Notes: generated by a model from the sequence alone, not told the origin. Numbered from the stretch's first letter, positions 7,590 through 17,197 are shown. The stretch: DNA of 64,000 bases from Sphingobacterium bovistauri (GCF_020295405.1 NZ_JADEYP010000003.1:1-64000), one strand, 5' to 3'. Numbers and translations: made by a program.

Positions 7590-9326
7590 ATGATAACAAA
7601 AAGCAAATTGTTTTTGAGTTTATTAGCGGCAGGAGCTGTTGTAAGCACTGCTAGTGCTCAAAGTTTAAAAGACGCACAAGCAGCTATTGATGCAGAGCAA
7701 TACGATAAAGCTAAAGGCATCTTACAGAATTTGGTAACAAAGAAACCAAAGGATGGACTGAATTATTTTTATTTAGGTCAAGTTTATCTAGTTAATGATA
7801 AATTGGATTCAGCAGCTTTGGCATTTAATAATGGTTTGACAAATGCTCCTAAAGAGGCTTTGAATACTGTTGGTTTAGGTATTGTTGATTTAGAAAAGAA
7901 CAATGCGTCATCTGCAGAACAGAAATTCACACAAGCGGCTTCGGCATTAGGTAAAAAAGATTATTTGCCATTATATTATATAGGAAAAGCTTATGTTGAG
8001 GCGCCAAAGCCGGATTATGCAAAAGCTGTAGATTATTTATCTCAAGCGAAATCGAAAAACCCTAAAGATGCTTTAGTTCCCGTATCATTAGGTGATGCGT
8101 ATTTAGGATTGGGAGAAAATAGTCAATCATACATTAGCTACCGTGATGCGTTGAATATTGATCCAAATTTGGTAAAAGCTAAAGTTCAACAAGCGTTAAT
8201 CACTCGTCGTGCATTTGCATTTGACGCTGCATTGGAGTCATACAATTCAATAGCGACTGAATACCCGACTTATGGTCCTGTTTATCGTGAAATTGCGGAG
8301 ACAGAATTACAAATCGCTAAACGTCTGCCAGATAATACAGATGAGCAAAAGGCTGCATACGAAGCTCAAGTAGCTAAAGCTGTAGGTAGTTATAAAAAAT
8401 ACCTAGAGGTGACAGGTGATAAATCATCTGATGCATTAGTGCGTTACGCTGACTTCTTGGTGTTTGGTCAAAAATACGATGAGTTAAAAACTGTAGCACT
8501 TCAATTGGAAAATGTACCAGGTGTGGATGCTAAAGTGTATCGTTATTTAGGTTTAATATCTATTAACCAAGATAAAGATGCTGCTAAAGCTGTAGGCTAT
8601 TTCGATAAATTGTTTGCTGGAGCAGAAGAAAATCGTTTGATCGAATTTGATTACTTATTTGGTGGATTTGCAAACATTGAAGCAGGTGACAAAGCTAAAG
8701 GTCTTAACTATTTAGGTAAGGCATTAGAGATGAATGCTGAATTGATAAATGAAGTTGATGGTTACGGAAGAAATGCATTCAATGCTCAAAACTTCGAGGC
8801 TGCAGCTGCAATTTTTAATGTACCTGCTCAGCAAAAAGATAAGCCATGGTATTATGAAGCAAACTTCTTAGTTGGTGATGCAAGTTTCCGTGCTGGTAAT
8901 AAGAAAAAAGAGGCTGGTGAAGACGCTACTAAAGAATTCAATGACGCTATTAAAGCTTTGGATGTTGTTATTAATTCAACAGATTCAGCTGCTGCAGACT
9001 ACAAAGTTAATGCTATGTACATCAAAGGGTATAGCAACTATGGGTTAGATGTAATTGATCCTGAAAAACCTGAATTGCATAAAGGTTTGTATATTGCTGA
9101 TTTTAATAATTTGGCTAAATTTTTAACAGACAAGCAATCTGCAGGTGCACAGTTGACAGAAGATGAGATAGTAAAATTAACTGACGTGTATAATGTTGTA
9201 GGTTATTCTTATATCTTAAAAGAAGATTATAAAGCTGCTGCAGAATTGTTTAAAAAGGCGGTTGCTTTAACTCCAACTGATGAGGTTGCGACACAATATT
9301 TAGAAGCATTGAAAGATGTAATCTAA
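7590..9326 (+). CDS. Exported TPR-repeat protein
   Basis: A 578-residue protein with a clear signal peptide cleaved near ASA-Q (residue 23), so periplasmic. The mature part consists of tetratricopeptide-type helical repeats. Recognisable units include the YYLGQVYLVNDKLDSAALAF region near residue 60, the VPVSLGDAYLGLGENSQSYI region near residue 165, and DYKAAAELFKKAVALTPTDE near the C-terminus. TPR proteins act as protein-binding scaffolds. As last gene of the TonB operon, it may organise the TonB complex or its clients in the periplasm. That is an inference from position. A strong terminator follows 24 bases after the stop. Confidence 0.85.
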   Translation: MITKSKLFLSLLAAGAVVSTASAQSLKDAQAAIDAEQYDKAKGILQNLVTKKPKDGLNYFYLGQVYLVNDKLDSAALAFNNGLTNAPKEALNTVGLGIVDLEKNNASSAEQKFTQAASALGKKDYLPLYYIGKAYVEAPKPDYAKAVDYLSQAKSKNPKDALVPVSLGDAYLGLGENSQSYISYRDALNIDPNLVKAKVQQALITRRAFAFDAALESYNSIATEYPTYGPVYREIAETELQIAKRLPDNTDEQKAAYEAQVAKAVGSYKKYLEVTGDKSSDALVRYADFLVFGQKYDELKTVALQLENVPGVDAKVYRYLGLISINQDKDAAKAVGYFDKLFAGAEENRLIEFDYLFGGFANIEAGDKAKGLNYLGKALEMNAELINEVDGYGRNAFNAQNFEAAAAIFNVPAQQKDKPWYYEANFLVGDASFRAGNKKKEAGEDATKEFNDAIKALDVVINSTDSAAADYKVNAMYIKGYSNYGLDVIDPEKPELHKGLYIADFNNLAKFLTDKQSAGAQLTEDEIVKLTDVYNVVGYSYILKEDYKAAAELFKKAVALTPTDEVATQYLEALKDVI

Positions 9327-9350
9327 TTGAGTAACTATAAATACTTTATT

Positions 9351-9389
9351 AAAAGGGGAAACTGATTTCAGTTTCCCCTTTTATTTTTT
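9351..9389 (+). terminator. Terminator of the TonB operon
   Basis: A perfect 14-base stem (AAAAGGGGAAACTG 9351-9364 with 9369-9382) with loop ATTT, followed by ATTTTTT. It is close to symmetrical, but only the plus strand has a gene ending here. Confidence 0.9.
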
Positions 9390-9400
9390 GATAAAAGTTA

Positions 9401-9408
9401 TATATTTG
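9401..9408 (+). promoter_or_regulatory. nuo operon -7 element
   Basis: TATATTTG, an exact match to TAnnTTTG, 28 bases before the nuoA ATG. No good TTTG element lies 18-20 bases upstream because the TonB terminator occupies that stretch. Confidence 0.5.
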
Positions 9409-9436
9409 TTCCACAACTGATAAACTAAATTATATT

Positions 9437-9817
9437 ATGGAAAATATGCAAGCTCAAAATCTTCCAATTGACTATTTACCGATATTAATTCAACTTTTTG
9501 TGGCAGCTGGTTTTGGTATTACAACAATTATTGGAACACATCTAATAGGACCAAAAGTACGTACTGAAAATAAGCTAACTGCATTTGAATCGGGGGTAGA
9601 AGTAATCGGTAATGCTAGACAACCATTCTCCATTAAATATTTTCTTGTGGCTATCCTTTTTGTAATATTCGATGTCGAAGTCATCTTTATGTACCCATGG
9701 GCAGTTAACTTCAGGGAGTTTGGATTTGAGGGCTTGATTGAGATGTTTATTTTCATGGGATTGCTATTGTTGGGCTTTATCTATGTAATTAAGAAAAAAG
9801 CATTAGACTGGGATTAG
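9437..9817 (+). CDS. nuoA: NADH-quinone oxidoreductase subunit A
   Basis: Small membrane subunit of complex I, near the quinone channel. The 126-residue protein has three membrane helices (about 14-35, 70-90 and 96-116). Between the first two lies the conserved loop with ENKLTAFESGVEVIGNARQP, followed by FSIKYFLVAILFVIFDVEVI, the family hallmark. It is the first of 14 genes in canonical order nuoA to nuoN, all on one strand. A gap of 89 bases separates it from nuoB, the largest in the operon. Confidence 0.95.
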   Translation: MENMQAQNLPIDYLPILIQLFVAAGFGITTIIGTHLIGPKVRTENKLTAFESGVEVIGNARQPFSIKYFLVAILFVIFDVEVIFMYPWAVNFREFGFEGLIEMFIFMGLLLLGFIYVIKKKALDWD

Positions 9818-9906
9818 AACTGTTCTAAATAACATTCCGTTTATCAATTTAAGGAATAAAAATATTAAATTGAGACCTATATAAACTGAGGAAAGAATAC
9901 TTTATT

Positions 9907-10461
9907 ATGAGCAACGTCACCTTGTCCGAGGCGCCTCCAGGAGTGGAAGGAGCTGGATTTTTTGCCACTACGTTAGATAAAGCAATTGGATTAGCACGTG
10001 CTAATTCACTTTGGCCATTGCCATTTGCCACCTCATGCTGCGGTATTGAGTTTATGGCTACGATGGGATCTACTTATGATTTGGCAAGGTTTGGTGCGGA
10101 AAGACCAAGTTTTTCACCTCGTCAAGCTGATATGCTTTTGGTAATGGGTACTATCGCTAAGAAAATGGCGCCCGTACTTAAACAAGTTTATATACAAATG
10201 GCCGAACCTAGATGGGTCATTGCAGTGGGGGCTTGTGCATCAAGTGGAGGTATTTTTGATACATACTCAGTACTGCAGGGAATCGATGAAATTATACCTG
10301 TGGATGTCTACGTTCCTGGTTGTCCACCTAGACCAGAAGCAATTTTGGATGGTGTATTGAAATTACAAGAAATTGTAAAGAATGAGTCTTTAAATAGACG
10401 TAATACGCCAGAATACAAAGCATTGTTGGAGAAATATGGAATAGCGACGAGTAATGGATAA
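9907..10461 (+). CDS. nuoB: NADH-quinone oxidoreductase subunit B
   Basis: Peripheral subunit holding iron-sulfur cluster N2, the last electron carrier before quinone. The 184-residue protein shows the paired cysteines of [17 protein letters not shown], the third in [15 protein letters not shown] and the fourth in [14 protein letters not shown]. All four N2 ligands are present. The gene overlaps nuoC by 8 bases, which suggests translational coupling. Confidence 0.96.
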   Translation: MSNVTLSEAPPGVEGAGFFATTLDKAIGLARANSLWPLPFATSCCGIEFMATMGSTYDLARFGAERPSFSPRQADMLLVMGTIAKKMAPVLKQVYIQMAEPRWVIAVGACASSGGIFDTYSVLQGIDEIIPVDVYVPGCPPRPEAILDGVLKLQEIVKNESLNRRNTPEYKALLEKYGIATSNG

Positions 10462-10957
10462 GTTAACTAATCAATTTATTGTAGATAATTTGACTGGAAA
10501 GTTTGGTCAAGATATTGAGATTTTGGGTGAACCATACGATCTATTGACTGTGTCAACGATTTCATCAAGGATAACTGAATTGTTGATTTATCTTAAGGAT
10601 GAAGAATCATTACGTTTCAATTATTTGACTGATATTACTGCGGTACATTATCCAAAGCAAGATAAAGAATTTGCAGTAGTTTATCATCTTCATAATTTGT
10701 TTCAAAATATACGTATTCGAATAAAGGTATTTTTAGATGGTAGTAATCCTACTATTTCTACTGTTACAAATATTTGGAAGGGAGCAAACTGGATGGAAAG
10801 AGAGACGTATGATTTTTATGGAATAAATTTCGAGGGTCATCCTGATTTGCGTCGCATATTGAATATGGATGAGTTAGATGTTTTTCCAATGCGAAAAGAA
10901 CATCCTTTGGAAGATCCAAATAGAGTAGATAAGAAAGATTTTTATTTTGGCCGATAA
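10454..10957 (+). CDS. nuoC: NADH-quinone oxidoreductase subunit C
   Basis: Peripheral-arm subunit of complex I without cofactors, separate from NuoD as in most bacteria (E. coli has a CD fusion). The 167-residue protein has the 30-kDa subunit signature: a [20 protein letters not shown] segment (about residue 115), followed by [20 protein letters not shown]. The start overlaps nuoB by 8 bases. Cofactor-free and structural, it sits between NuoB and NuoD. Confidence 0.94.
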   Translation: MDKLTNQFIVDNLTGKFGQDIEILGEPYDLLTVSTISSRITELLIYLKDEESLRFNYLTDITAVHYPKQDKEFAVVYHLHNLFQNIRIRIKVFLDGSNPTISTVTNIWKGANWMERETYDFYGINFEGHPDLRRILNMDELDVFPMRKEHPLEDPNRVDKKDFYFGR

Positions 10958-10971
10958 TTGAATTTACTTAG

Positions 10972-12207
10972 ATGAGCAGCCCGATAACCAAAATAACACC
11001 CAATAGACCTGTCTTCGAAGACAACGATCCACAAGACGAATTAATTACCCTTAATATCGGTCCTACGCACCCAGCAACACATGGTGTGTTTCAAAATGTA
11101 GTGCAGATCGATGGTGAGCGTATCGTGAGTGGGGTGTCAACAATAGGCTATATTCACCGTGCTTTTGAAAAAATAGCAGAACATCGTCCTTTTTACCAAA
11201 TTACACCGTTAACAGATCGTTTGAACTACTGCTCTTCGCCAATAAATAATATTGGGTGGCACATGACGGTGGAAAAGTTATTAGGAATTGAGATTCCCAA
11301 GCGTGTGCAGTATATGCGTGTAATTGTGATGGAATTGGCACGTATTGCTGATCATATTATATGTAATGGTATTTTGGGGGTAGATACGGGTGCGTTTTCG
11401 GGATTTTTATACGTTATGCAAGAACGTGAATTCATCTACGAAATTTATGAAGAAATCTGTGGTGCGCGGTTGACAACAAATATTGGTCGAATTGGTGGTT
11501 TTGAACGTGATTTCAATGAAGTTGCTTTCCAAAAGATCGAAGAGTTTTTAGAACGATATCCTCCTGTATTGAAAGAGTTTGAGGAATTATTCGTTCGCAA
11601 TAGAATATTTATAGAGCGTACAGCGGGTGTTGCAGGTGTTACCCCGGAGGAAGCGTTGGACTATAGCTGGTCAGGTCCCATTTTGAGAGCTACTGGTGTA
11701 GATTATGATGTGCGCGTTGTGTCACCTTATTGTTCGTATGAAGAATTTGATTTTGAAGTTCCGGTAGGTACAAATGGTGATGTGTATGATCGATTCATGG
11801 TGCGTAATGCAGAAATGTACGAATCTCTAAAGATTATTAGACAGGCATTGGATAAAATTGCTAAAGAACCTGCAGGTGTATTTCATGCTGATGTTCCCGA
11901 ATTTTATTTACCTCCTAAAGAGCAAGTCTATAACAATATGGAGGCATTAATATACCATTTCAAAATTGTGATGGGGGAATGGGAAACACCGCAGTCTGAA
12001 GTTTATCATGCTGTAGAAGGTGCAAATGGAGAATTAGGATTTTATTTAATTCATGATGGTGGTCGTACACCATATAGACTTCATTTCAGAAGACCTTCTT
12101 TTGTAAATTATCAAATGTTTGCACCGATGAGTGCAGGAATGTTGCTGTCGGATGCAATTTTAAATATGAGTAGTTTAAACGTAATAGCGGGAGAATTAGA
12201 TGCTTAG
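10972..12207 (+). CDS. nuoD: NADH-quinone oxidoreductase subunit D
   Basis: 49-kDa type subunit that forms the quinone-binding pocket with NuoB. The 411-residue protein contains the GPTHPATHGVFQNVVQIDGE loop (about residue 31), whose histidine lies in the quinone site, and YIHRAFEKIAEHRPFYQ. It ends in SMSSLNVIAGELDA-like sequence close to the family C-terminus (residues about 398-411). The overlap with nuoE is 8 bases. It is related to the large subunit of NiFe hydrogenases but lacks the metal-binding cysteines, as expected for complex I. Confidence 0.96.
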   Translation: MSSPITKITPNRPVFEDNDPQDELITLNIGPTHPATHGVFQNVVQIDGERIVSGVSTIGYIHRAFEKIAEHRPFYQITPLTDRLNYCSSPINNIGWHMTVEKLLGIEIPKRVQYMRVIVMELARIADHIICNGILGVDTGAFSGFLYVMQEREFIYEIYEEICGARLTTNIGRIGGFERDFNEVAFQKIEEFLERYPPVLKEFEELFVRNRIFIERTAGVAGVTPEEALDYSWSGPILRATGVDYDVRVVSPYCSYEEFDFEVPVGTNGDVYDRFMVRNAEMYESLKIIRQALDKIAKEPAGVFHADVPEFYLPPKEQVYNNMEALIYHFKIVMGEWETPQSEVYHAVEGANGELGFYLIHDGGRTPYRLHFRRPSFVNYQMFAPMSAGMLLSDAILNMSSLNVIAGELDA

Positions 12208-12724
12208 TGTACAAGAGAACCTTCCGGTAGAATTTTCTGCAACGCTCTTGGTAAAATGTGCCGAGATTGTTAGTCGTTATCCTGTAGGTAAGCAAAAGTC
12301 TGCTTTGTTGCCCATTCTTCATGAGGTGCAAGCAGAATTTGGATGGCTGAGTACAGATGCTATGGACAAAATAGCTAACTTTTTACAGATTAAACCGATT
12401 GAGGTGTATGAGGTAGCCACATTTTATACCATGTATTTTTTAAAACCGCAAGGCAAGTATGCATTGGAGGTGTGTCGAACGGGGCCATGTTGCTTAGTTG
12501 GGGCAGAGAAGATTATGAAGCATATCGAACAACGTTTGGGTGTTAAAGAAGGGGAAGTATCAGCTGATGGTTTATTTTCTTGGAGAGGAGTAGAGTGTTT
12601 GGCTGCTTGTGGCTATGGTCCAGTTTTGCAAATTGGCCCAGAATATACTTTTTATGAGAATTTAACTGAAGATAGTGTTGATCAATTGATTGATACATTA
12701 CGTAATAAAGCTAAAGAGGCATAA
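12200..12724 (+). CDS. nuoE: NADH-quinone oxidoreductase subunit E
   Basis: 24-kDa type subunit of the NADH dehydrogenase module, carrying the [2Fe-2S] cluster N1a. The 174-residue protein has a helical N-terminus with KQKSALLPILHEVQAEFGWL and a thioredoxin-like cluster domain. The cysteine motifs are CRTGPCCLVG and CLAACGYGP. The ATG lies inside the nuoD 3' end (8-base overlap), and nuoF follows 5 bases after the stop. Confidence 0.95.
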   Translation: MLSVQENLPVEFSATLLVKCAEIVSRYPVGKQKSALLPILHEVQAEFGWLSTDAMDKIANFLQIKPIEVYEVATFYTMYFLKPQGKYALEVCRTGPCCLVGAEKIMKHIEQRLGVKEGEVSADGLFSWRGVECLAACGYGPVLQIGPEYTFYENLTEDSVDQLIDTLRNKAKEA

Positions 12725-12729
12725 TCACT

Positions 12730-14085
12730 ATGGGACGTAAATTATTATTAGAGCATATCAATGAGCCTGGAATCGAGACCTTTGACGTATATCGTCAAAA
12801 AGGAGGTTACCGTGCTGTAGAAAAAGCTTTGAAAACGATGTCTCCTGATGATGTTGTCGAAGAGGTTAAGAAATCAGGTTTACGCGGTCGTGGTGGTGCA
12901 GGGTTTCCTACTGGTATGAAGTGGAGTTTTTTGGCCAAACCAGAGGGGGTAGCTAGATATTTAGTTTGTAATGGAGATGAATCAGAACCAGGAACATTCA
13001 AGGATCGTTATTTAATGACTCATATTCCCCATGCTTTGATTGAGGGGATGATTGTATCGAGTTATGCTTTAGGTGCGAATACCTCTTATATCTATGTTCG
13101 TGGCGAGATGATGCCTCAAATCCGTATTTTGGAGAAAGCGATTGAAGAAGCTAAAGCTGCCGGATTTTTAGGTAATAATATTTTAGGAACAGGCTATAAT
13201 TTAGAAATATATGTTCAGCCTGGTGGTGGAGCATACATCTGTGGTGAAGAGACAGCTTTGTTGGAATCTTTGGAAGGAAAGCGTGGTAATCCGCGTATTA
13301 AACCACCATTTCCGGCTATTGCGGGCTTGTATGGATGTCCTACTGTGGTAAATAATGTAGAGTCTATTGCGTCTATTGTTCCGATTGTAAATGATGGTGG
13401 TGAAGAATATGCTAAGATTGGTATAGAGCGTAGTACAGGAACAAAACTGATTTCAGCATCTGGAAATATTAATAAACCTGGAGTGTATGAGATTGAATTG
13501 GGTGTGCCTGTAGAAGAATTTATTTATTCAGATGAATACTGTGGTGGCATTGCGAACGGAAAGAGATTAAAAGCATTGGTAGCGGGGGGATCTTCGGTGC
13601 CTATTTTACCAGCTAATTTAATTTCAAAAACGGTTACAGGTAATCCACGCTTAATGACGTACGAGTCACTAGCTGATGGTGGATTCCAAACGGGTACGAT
13701 GTTGGGATCTGGAGGTTTTATAGTTTTTGATGAGGATCAATGTATAGTACGTAATACTTGGAATTTCGCCCGTTTTTATCACCATGAAAGCTGTGGACAA
13801 TGTTCACCTTGTCGTGAGGGTACAGGCTGGATGGAAAAGGTATTACACAAGATAGAACATGGTCATGGGACTATGGAGGATATTGACTTATTGTGGGATA
13901 TCCAGCGTAAGATCGAAGGTAATACCATTTGTCCTTTGGGAGATGCAGCAGCATGGCCTGTTGCGGCGGCGATAAGACATTTCCGCGATGAGTTTGAATG
14001 GCATGTGTTGAATCCACAGGAATCGCAAACACGTAATTATGGTTTGGCTCATTATGCTGATCCTTTAGCGACTGTAGTTCAATAG
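12730..14085 (+). CDS. nuoF: NADH-quinone oxidoreductase subunit F
   Basis: 51-kDa type subunit that binds NADH and FMN and holds [4Fe-4S] cluster N3, where electrons enter complex I. The 451-residue protein has the FMN/NADH glycine-rich loop GLRGRGGAGFPTGMKW (about residue 50), NGDESEPGTFKDRYLM and GGGAYICGEETALLES. The N3 ligands are in ESCGQCSPCREGTGWM and NTICPLGDAAAWP. Presence of NuoE, NuoF and NuoG shows that this is a genuine NADH-oxidising complex rather than the ferredoxin-type 11-subunit form. Confidence 0.97.
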   Translation: MGRKLLLEHINEPGIETFDVYRQKGGYRAVEKALKTMSPDDVVEEVKKSGLRGRGGAGFPTGMKWSFLAKPEGVARYLVCNGDESEPGTFKDRYLMTHIPHALIEGMIVSSYALGANTSYIYVRGEMMPQIRILEKAIEEAKAAGFLGNNILGTGYNLEIYVQPGGGAYICGEETALLESLEGKRGNPRIKPPFPAIAGLYGCPTVVNNVESIASIVPIVNDGGEEYAKIGIERSTGTKLISASGNINKPGVYEIELGVPVEEFIYSDEYCGGIANGKRLKALVAGGSSVPILPANLISKTVTGNPRLMTYESLADGGFQTGTMLGSGGFIVFDEDQCIVRNTWNFARFYHHESCGQCSPCREGTGWMEKVLHKIEHGHGTMEDIDLLWDIQRKIEGNTICPLGDAAAWPVAAAIRHFRDEFEWHVLNPQESQTRNYGLAHYADPLATVVQ

Positions 14086-14104
14086 ATATTTAGAAGCAGA
14101 TACG

Positions 14105-15121
14105 ATGGCAGACGAAGTTGTAAATTTTAAAGTCACAATAGATGGTATTCCTGTAGAAGTAGCGCCAGGAACTACTATATTAAATGCTGCGCGTCAGATT
14201 GGTGGGGATATTGTGCCACCAGCGATGTGTTATTACTCTAAGCTAGAAGGTTCGGGCGGGAAATGCCGTACTTGTCTAGTGAAAGTTTCTAAAGGTTCAG
14301 AGAAGGATCCTCGTCCAATGCCAAAACTTGTGGCGTCTTGCCGTACAACGGTAATGGACGGCATGGAGGTCCAAAATATCACATCTCCAGAAGTGGTGGA
14401 AGCTCGTAAAGGTGTGGTGGAGATATTGTTAATCAATCATCCTTTGGATTGTCCAATTTGTGATCAAGCAGGTGAGTGTAAACTACAAGATTTGGGCTAT
14501 GAACATGGTTCTGAAGGCACCCGTTATGAATTCGAGCGTCGTACTTTTGAACGTGTTGACTTAGGCGATAAGATTCAATTGCATATGAACCGTTGTATTC
14601 TGTGCTATCGTTGCGTGTATGTTGCAAATCAATTGACAGAACAACGTGAACATGGTATTTTGTATCGTGGTGACCATTCTGAAATAACAACACACATCGA
14701 AAAAGCATTAGATCATGATTTCATAGGTAATGTGATTGATGTGTGTCCTGTAGGTGCACTGACCGATAAAACTTTCCGATTTAAAAATAGGGTTTGGTTT
14801 ACAAAACCAGTAGATGCACACCGTGACTGTCCAACTTGTTCAGGAAAGGTGACTTTATGGTACAAAGGTGAAGAGGTGTTACGTGTTACTGGACGTAAGG
14901 ATGAATTTGGCGAAGTAGAAGATTTTATTTGTAATACTTGTCGTTTCGATACTAAAAACACTTCAGATTGGGTGTTGGAACATCCGACTGATGTGGAAAA
15001 AGAATCTGTAATCGGTGCAAATCATTACGAACAATTTAACCTTCCACCAGTAATTAAGGAAGATGAAGTATTACAACTTGCGAATGCTGAGCAATTGCAA
15101 AGAACAGAACGTTTAAAATAA
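14105..15121 (+). CDS. nuoG: NADH-quinone oxidoreductase subunit G, short form
   Basis: 75-kDa type subunit, but only 338 residues against about 900 in E. coli. The N-terminal [2Fe-2S] ferredoxin domain (GGKCRTCLVKV) and the second cluster site (CPICDQAGECKLQD) are present. So are the [4Fe-4S] site (NRCILCYRCVYVANQ and NVIDVCPVGALTDKTF) and the start of the molybdopterin-type domain with a four-cysteine site (CPTCSGKV, CNTC). The rest of that domain, which has no electron-transfer role in complex I, is missing. The gene ends cleanly and nuoH follows 6 bases later, so this is a natural short form known from related Bacteroidota, not a break. Confidence 0.93.
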   Translation: MADEVVNFKVTIDGIPVEVAPGTTILNAARQIGGDIVPPAMCYYSKLEGSGGKCRTCLVKVSKGSEKDPRPMPKLVASCRTTVMDGMEVQNITSPEVVEARKGVVEILLINHPLDCPICDQAGECKLQDLGYEHGSEGTRYEFERRTFERVDLGDKIQLHMNRCILCYRCVYVANQLTEQREHGILYRGDHSEITTHIEKALDHDFIGNVIDVCPVGALTDKTFRFKNRVWFTKPVDAHRDCPTCSGKVTLWYKGEEVLRVTGRKDEFGEVEDFICNTCRFDTKNTSDWVLEHPTDVEKESVIGANHYEQFNLPPVIKEDEVLQLANAEQLQRTERLK

Positions 15122-15127
15122 TATTCG

Positions 15128-16168
15128 ATGGAAGTTGCTTTTATAGTAGAGAAACTTATACTTGTTGTGATTGTATTCACTGTCACATTGGTGATAGCGA
15201 TGTATTCCACACTTGCAGAACGCAAAATAGCAGGCTTCATGCAGGATCGACATGGTCCTGATAGAGCGGGTATTTTTGGGATTTTGCAACCCTTATGTGA
15301 TGGGGGTAAATTCTTTTTCAAAGAAGAGATTATTCCAGCAGGTGCACATAAAAGTTTATTCATTTTAGGTCCTGTTATTGCGATTATAACCGCTTGTATT
15401 AGTTCGGCAGTAATTCCTTGGGGGCAAAATTTGGTCATTGACGGAAGAAGCATTCCATTACAAGTTGCGGACGTTAACATAGGCGTTTTGTATGTATTTG
15501 GTGTAATTGCATTAGGTGTATACGGAATCATGTTGGGTGGTTGGGCTTCAAATAATAAGTTCTCGTTGATGGGGGCGATTCGTGCCGCTTCACAAAGTAT
15601 ATCCTATGAAATCGGAATGGGCTTATCATTGATTGCTTTGTTGATGGTTACAGGAACGTTGCAGTTGGGAGAAATTGTAGCACAGCAATCCGGTTTTGTA
15701 AATTGGAATATTTGGGTGCAACCCTTAGGCTTTTTGATTTTCATTACCTGTGCTTTTGCAGAATGTAATCGTGTTCCTTTTGACTTACCAGAATGTGAAA
15801 CTGAATTAGTAGGAGGGTACCATACGGAATATTCTTCGATGAAATTAGGTTTATATATGTTTTCGGAATACATCAATATGTTTGTGTCATCGGCACTGAT
15901 GGCAACATTGTATTTTGGAGGTTACAATTTCCCGTTCATGTATGACTTGGGCTTGTCCGAAAACTGGATTACTATTATAGGCGTACTTGTCTTTTTCTTA
16001 AAAATATTTGGTTTCATTTTCTTCTTCATGTGGATCCGTTGGACATTACCACGTTTCCGTTATGATCAATTGATGAATTTGGGATGGAAAATATTAATTC
16101 CATTGGCTATAGCCAATATTGTGTTGACAGGTGTGATAACATTAATTAAGGATACTTACTTTCAATAA
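15128..16168 (+). CDS. nuoH: NADH-quinone oxidoreductase subunit H
   Basis: Membrane subunit that links the peripheral arm to the proton pumps and forms part of the quinone chamber. The 346-residue protein has about eight membrane helices. It carries the conserved LAERKIAGFMQDRHGPDRAG loop (about residue 28), IRAASQSISYEIGMGLSLIA, AECNRVPFDLPECETELVGG with its glutamates, and WIRWTLPRFRYDQLM near the C-terminus. Assignment is certain. Confidence 0.96.
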   Translation: MEVAFIVEKLILVVIVFTVTLVIAMYSTLAERKIAGFMQDRHGPDRAGIFGILQPLCDGGKFFFKEEIIPAGAHKSLFILGPVIAIITACISSAVIPWGQNLVIDGRSIPLQVADVNIGVLYVFGVIALGVYGIMLGGWASNNKFSLMGAIRAASQSISYEIGMGLSLIALLMVTGTLQLGEIVAQQSGFVNWNIWVQPLGFLIFITCAFAECNRVPFDLPECETELVGGYHTEYSSMKLGLYMFSEYINMFVSSALMATLYFGGYNFPFMYDLGLSENWITIIGVLVFFLKIFGFIFFFMWIRWTLPRFRYDQLMNLGWKILIPLAIANIVLTGVITLIKDTYFQ

Positions 16169-16175
16169 TCGGGAT

Positions 16176-16694
16176 ATGCAATCATTAACTAATCGAAAAA
16201 AAGTCATCGAGCAAAAGCCAATGAACATATGGGAACGTATGTACTTACCAGCTATTGCGAAGGGACTGGCTATTACAATTCGACATTTTTTCAAGAAAAT
16301 TCCTACGATCAAATATCCCGAAGAAATCAGACCTTACTCAAAAAATTTTAGAGGTCAGCATTCGCTAAAGCGTGATGAGCAGGGAAGAGAACGTTGTACG
16401 GCTTGTGGTCTATGTGCATTGTCATGTCCTGCGGAGGCTATCACAATGACTGCAGCAGAGCGTGAAAAGGGAGAAGAGCATTTATATCGTGAAGAGAAAT
16501 ATGCAGCTGTATATGAGATTAATATGCTGCGTTGTATTTTTTGCGGATTGTGTGAGGAAGCTTGTCCAAAAGAAGCCATTTATTTGGATGGTTCGCATGT
16601 CACAGCTGAATATTTACGTAAGGATTTTATTTATGGTAAGGATAAGTTGGTCGAGCCAAAATTTGATATTACAAAACTTAATGTAAACGAATAA
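16176..16694 (+). CDS. nuoI: NADH-quinone oxidoreductase subunit I
   Basis: Ferredoxin-like subunit with [4Fe-4S] clusters N6a and N6b, which pass electrons towards NuoB. The 172-residue protein has an amphipathic N-terminal part that contacts the membrane arm. Two complete cluster motifs follow: CTACGLCALSCPAEAI (about residue 73) and CIFCGLCEEACPKEAIYL (about residue 116). nuoJ follows after 5 bases. Confidence 0.96.
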   Translation: MQSLTNRKKVIEQKPMNIWERMYLPAIAKGLAITIRHFFKKIPTIKYPEEIRPYSKNFRGQHSLKRDEQGRERCTACGLCALSCPAEAITMTAAEREKGEEHLYREEKYAAVYEINMLRCIFCGLCEEACPKEAIYLDGSHVTAEYLRKDFIYGKDKLVEPKFDITKLNVNE

Positions 16695-16699
16695 GCATA

Positions 16700-17197
16700 A
16701 TGGGGATATTTTATTTTGTAGCATTTTTGTCAATTTTCTTTGCGTTGATGACCATCTTCACGAAGAATCCAGTACATAGTGTATTGTATCTTGTGATTAC
16801 GTTTTTCACGTTTACAATTCATTACATTTTGTTGAATGCCCAATTCTTGGCGGTAGTAAACTTTATCGTTTATATGGGGGCAATTATGGTTTTATTCTTG
16901 TTTGTCCTCATGCTCCTTAACCTCAATAAAGATACCGAACCCATGAAATCAACTTTAGTGAAGGTCATTGGGGCGATTGCTGGAATGTGTTTGTTGGCGA
17001 CTTTCTTAGGCGCATTTCGCGTATTGGAAGGGCAAGGTGAGTTGGTGACAGGCAATACAGATGTCGGGTTGGTAAAGAATTTGGGTAAAGTATTATTCGA
17101 TGAATTTTTATTGCCATTTGAGTTGTCATCAATCTTGTTGTTGACAGCGATGGTAGGTGCCATATTATTAGCTAAAAAAGAAACTAAAGAAGGATAA
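16700..17197 (+). CDS. nuoJ: NADH-quinone oxidoreductase subunit J
   Basis: Membrane subunit with five helices, 165 residues. It includes the conserved third helix VVNFIVYMGAIMVLFLFVLM, which contains the flexible pi-bulge region of complex I, followed by the LNLNKDTEP loop. The last base of its stop codon is the first base of the nuoK ATG (TAATG), so translation is coupled. Confidence 0.94.
   Translation: MGIFYFVAFLSIFFALMTIFTKNPVHSVLYLVITFFTFTIHYILLNAQFLAVVNFIVYMGAIMVLFLFVLMLLNLNKDTEPMKSTLVKVIGAIAGMCLLATFLGAFRVLEGQGELVTGNTDVGLVKNLGKVLFDEFLLPFELSSILLLTAMVGAILLAKKETKEG

Noticed and set aside
14105..15121. nuoG as a broken gene or assembly error
   Set aside because: The frame ends cleanly, no remnant of the missing domain is found before nuoH, and short NuoG is known in related Bacteroidota.
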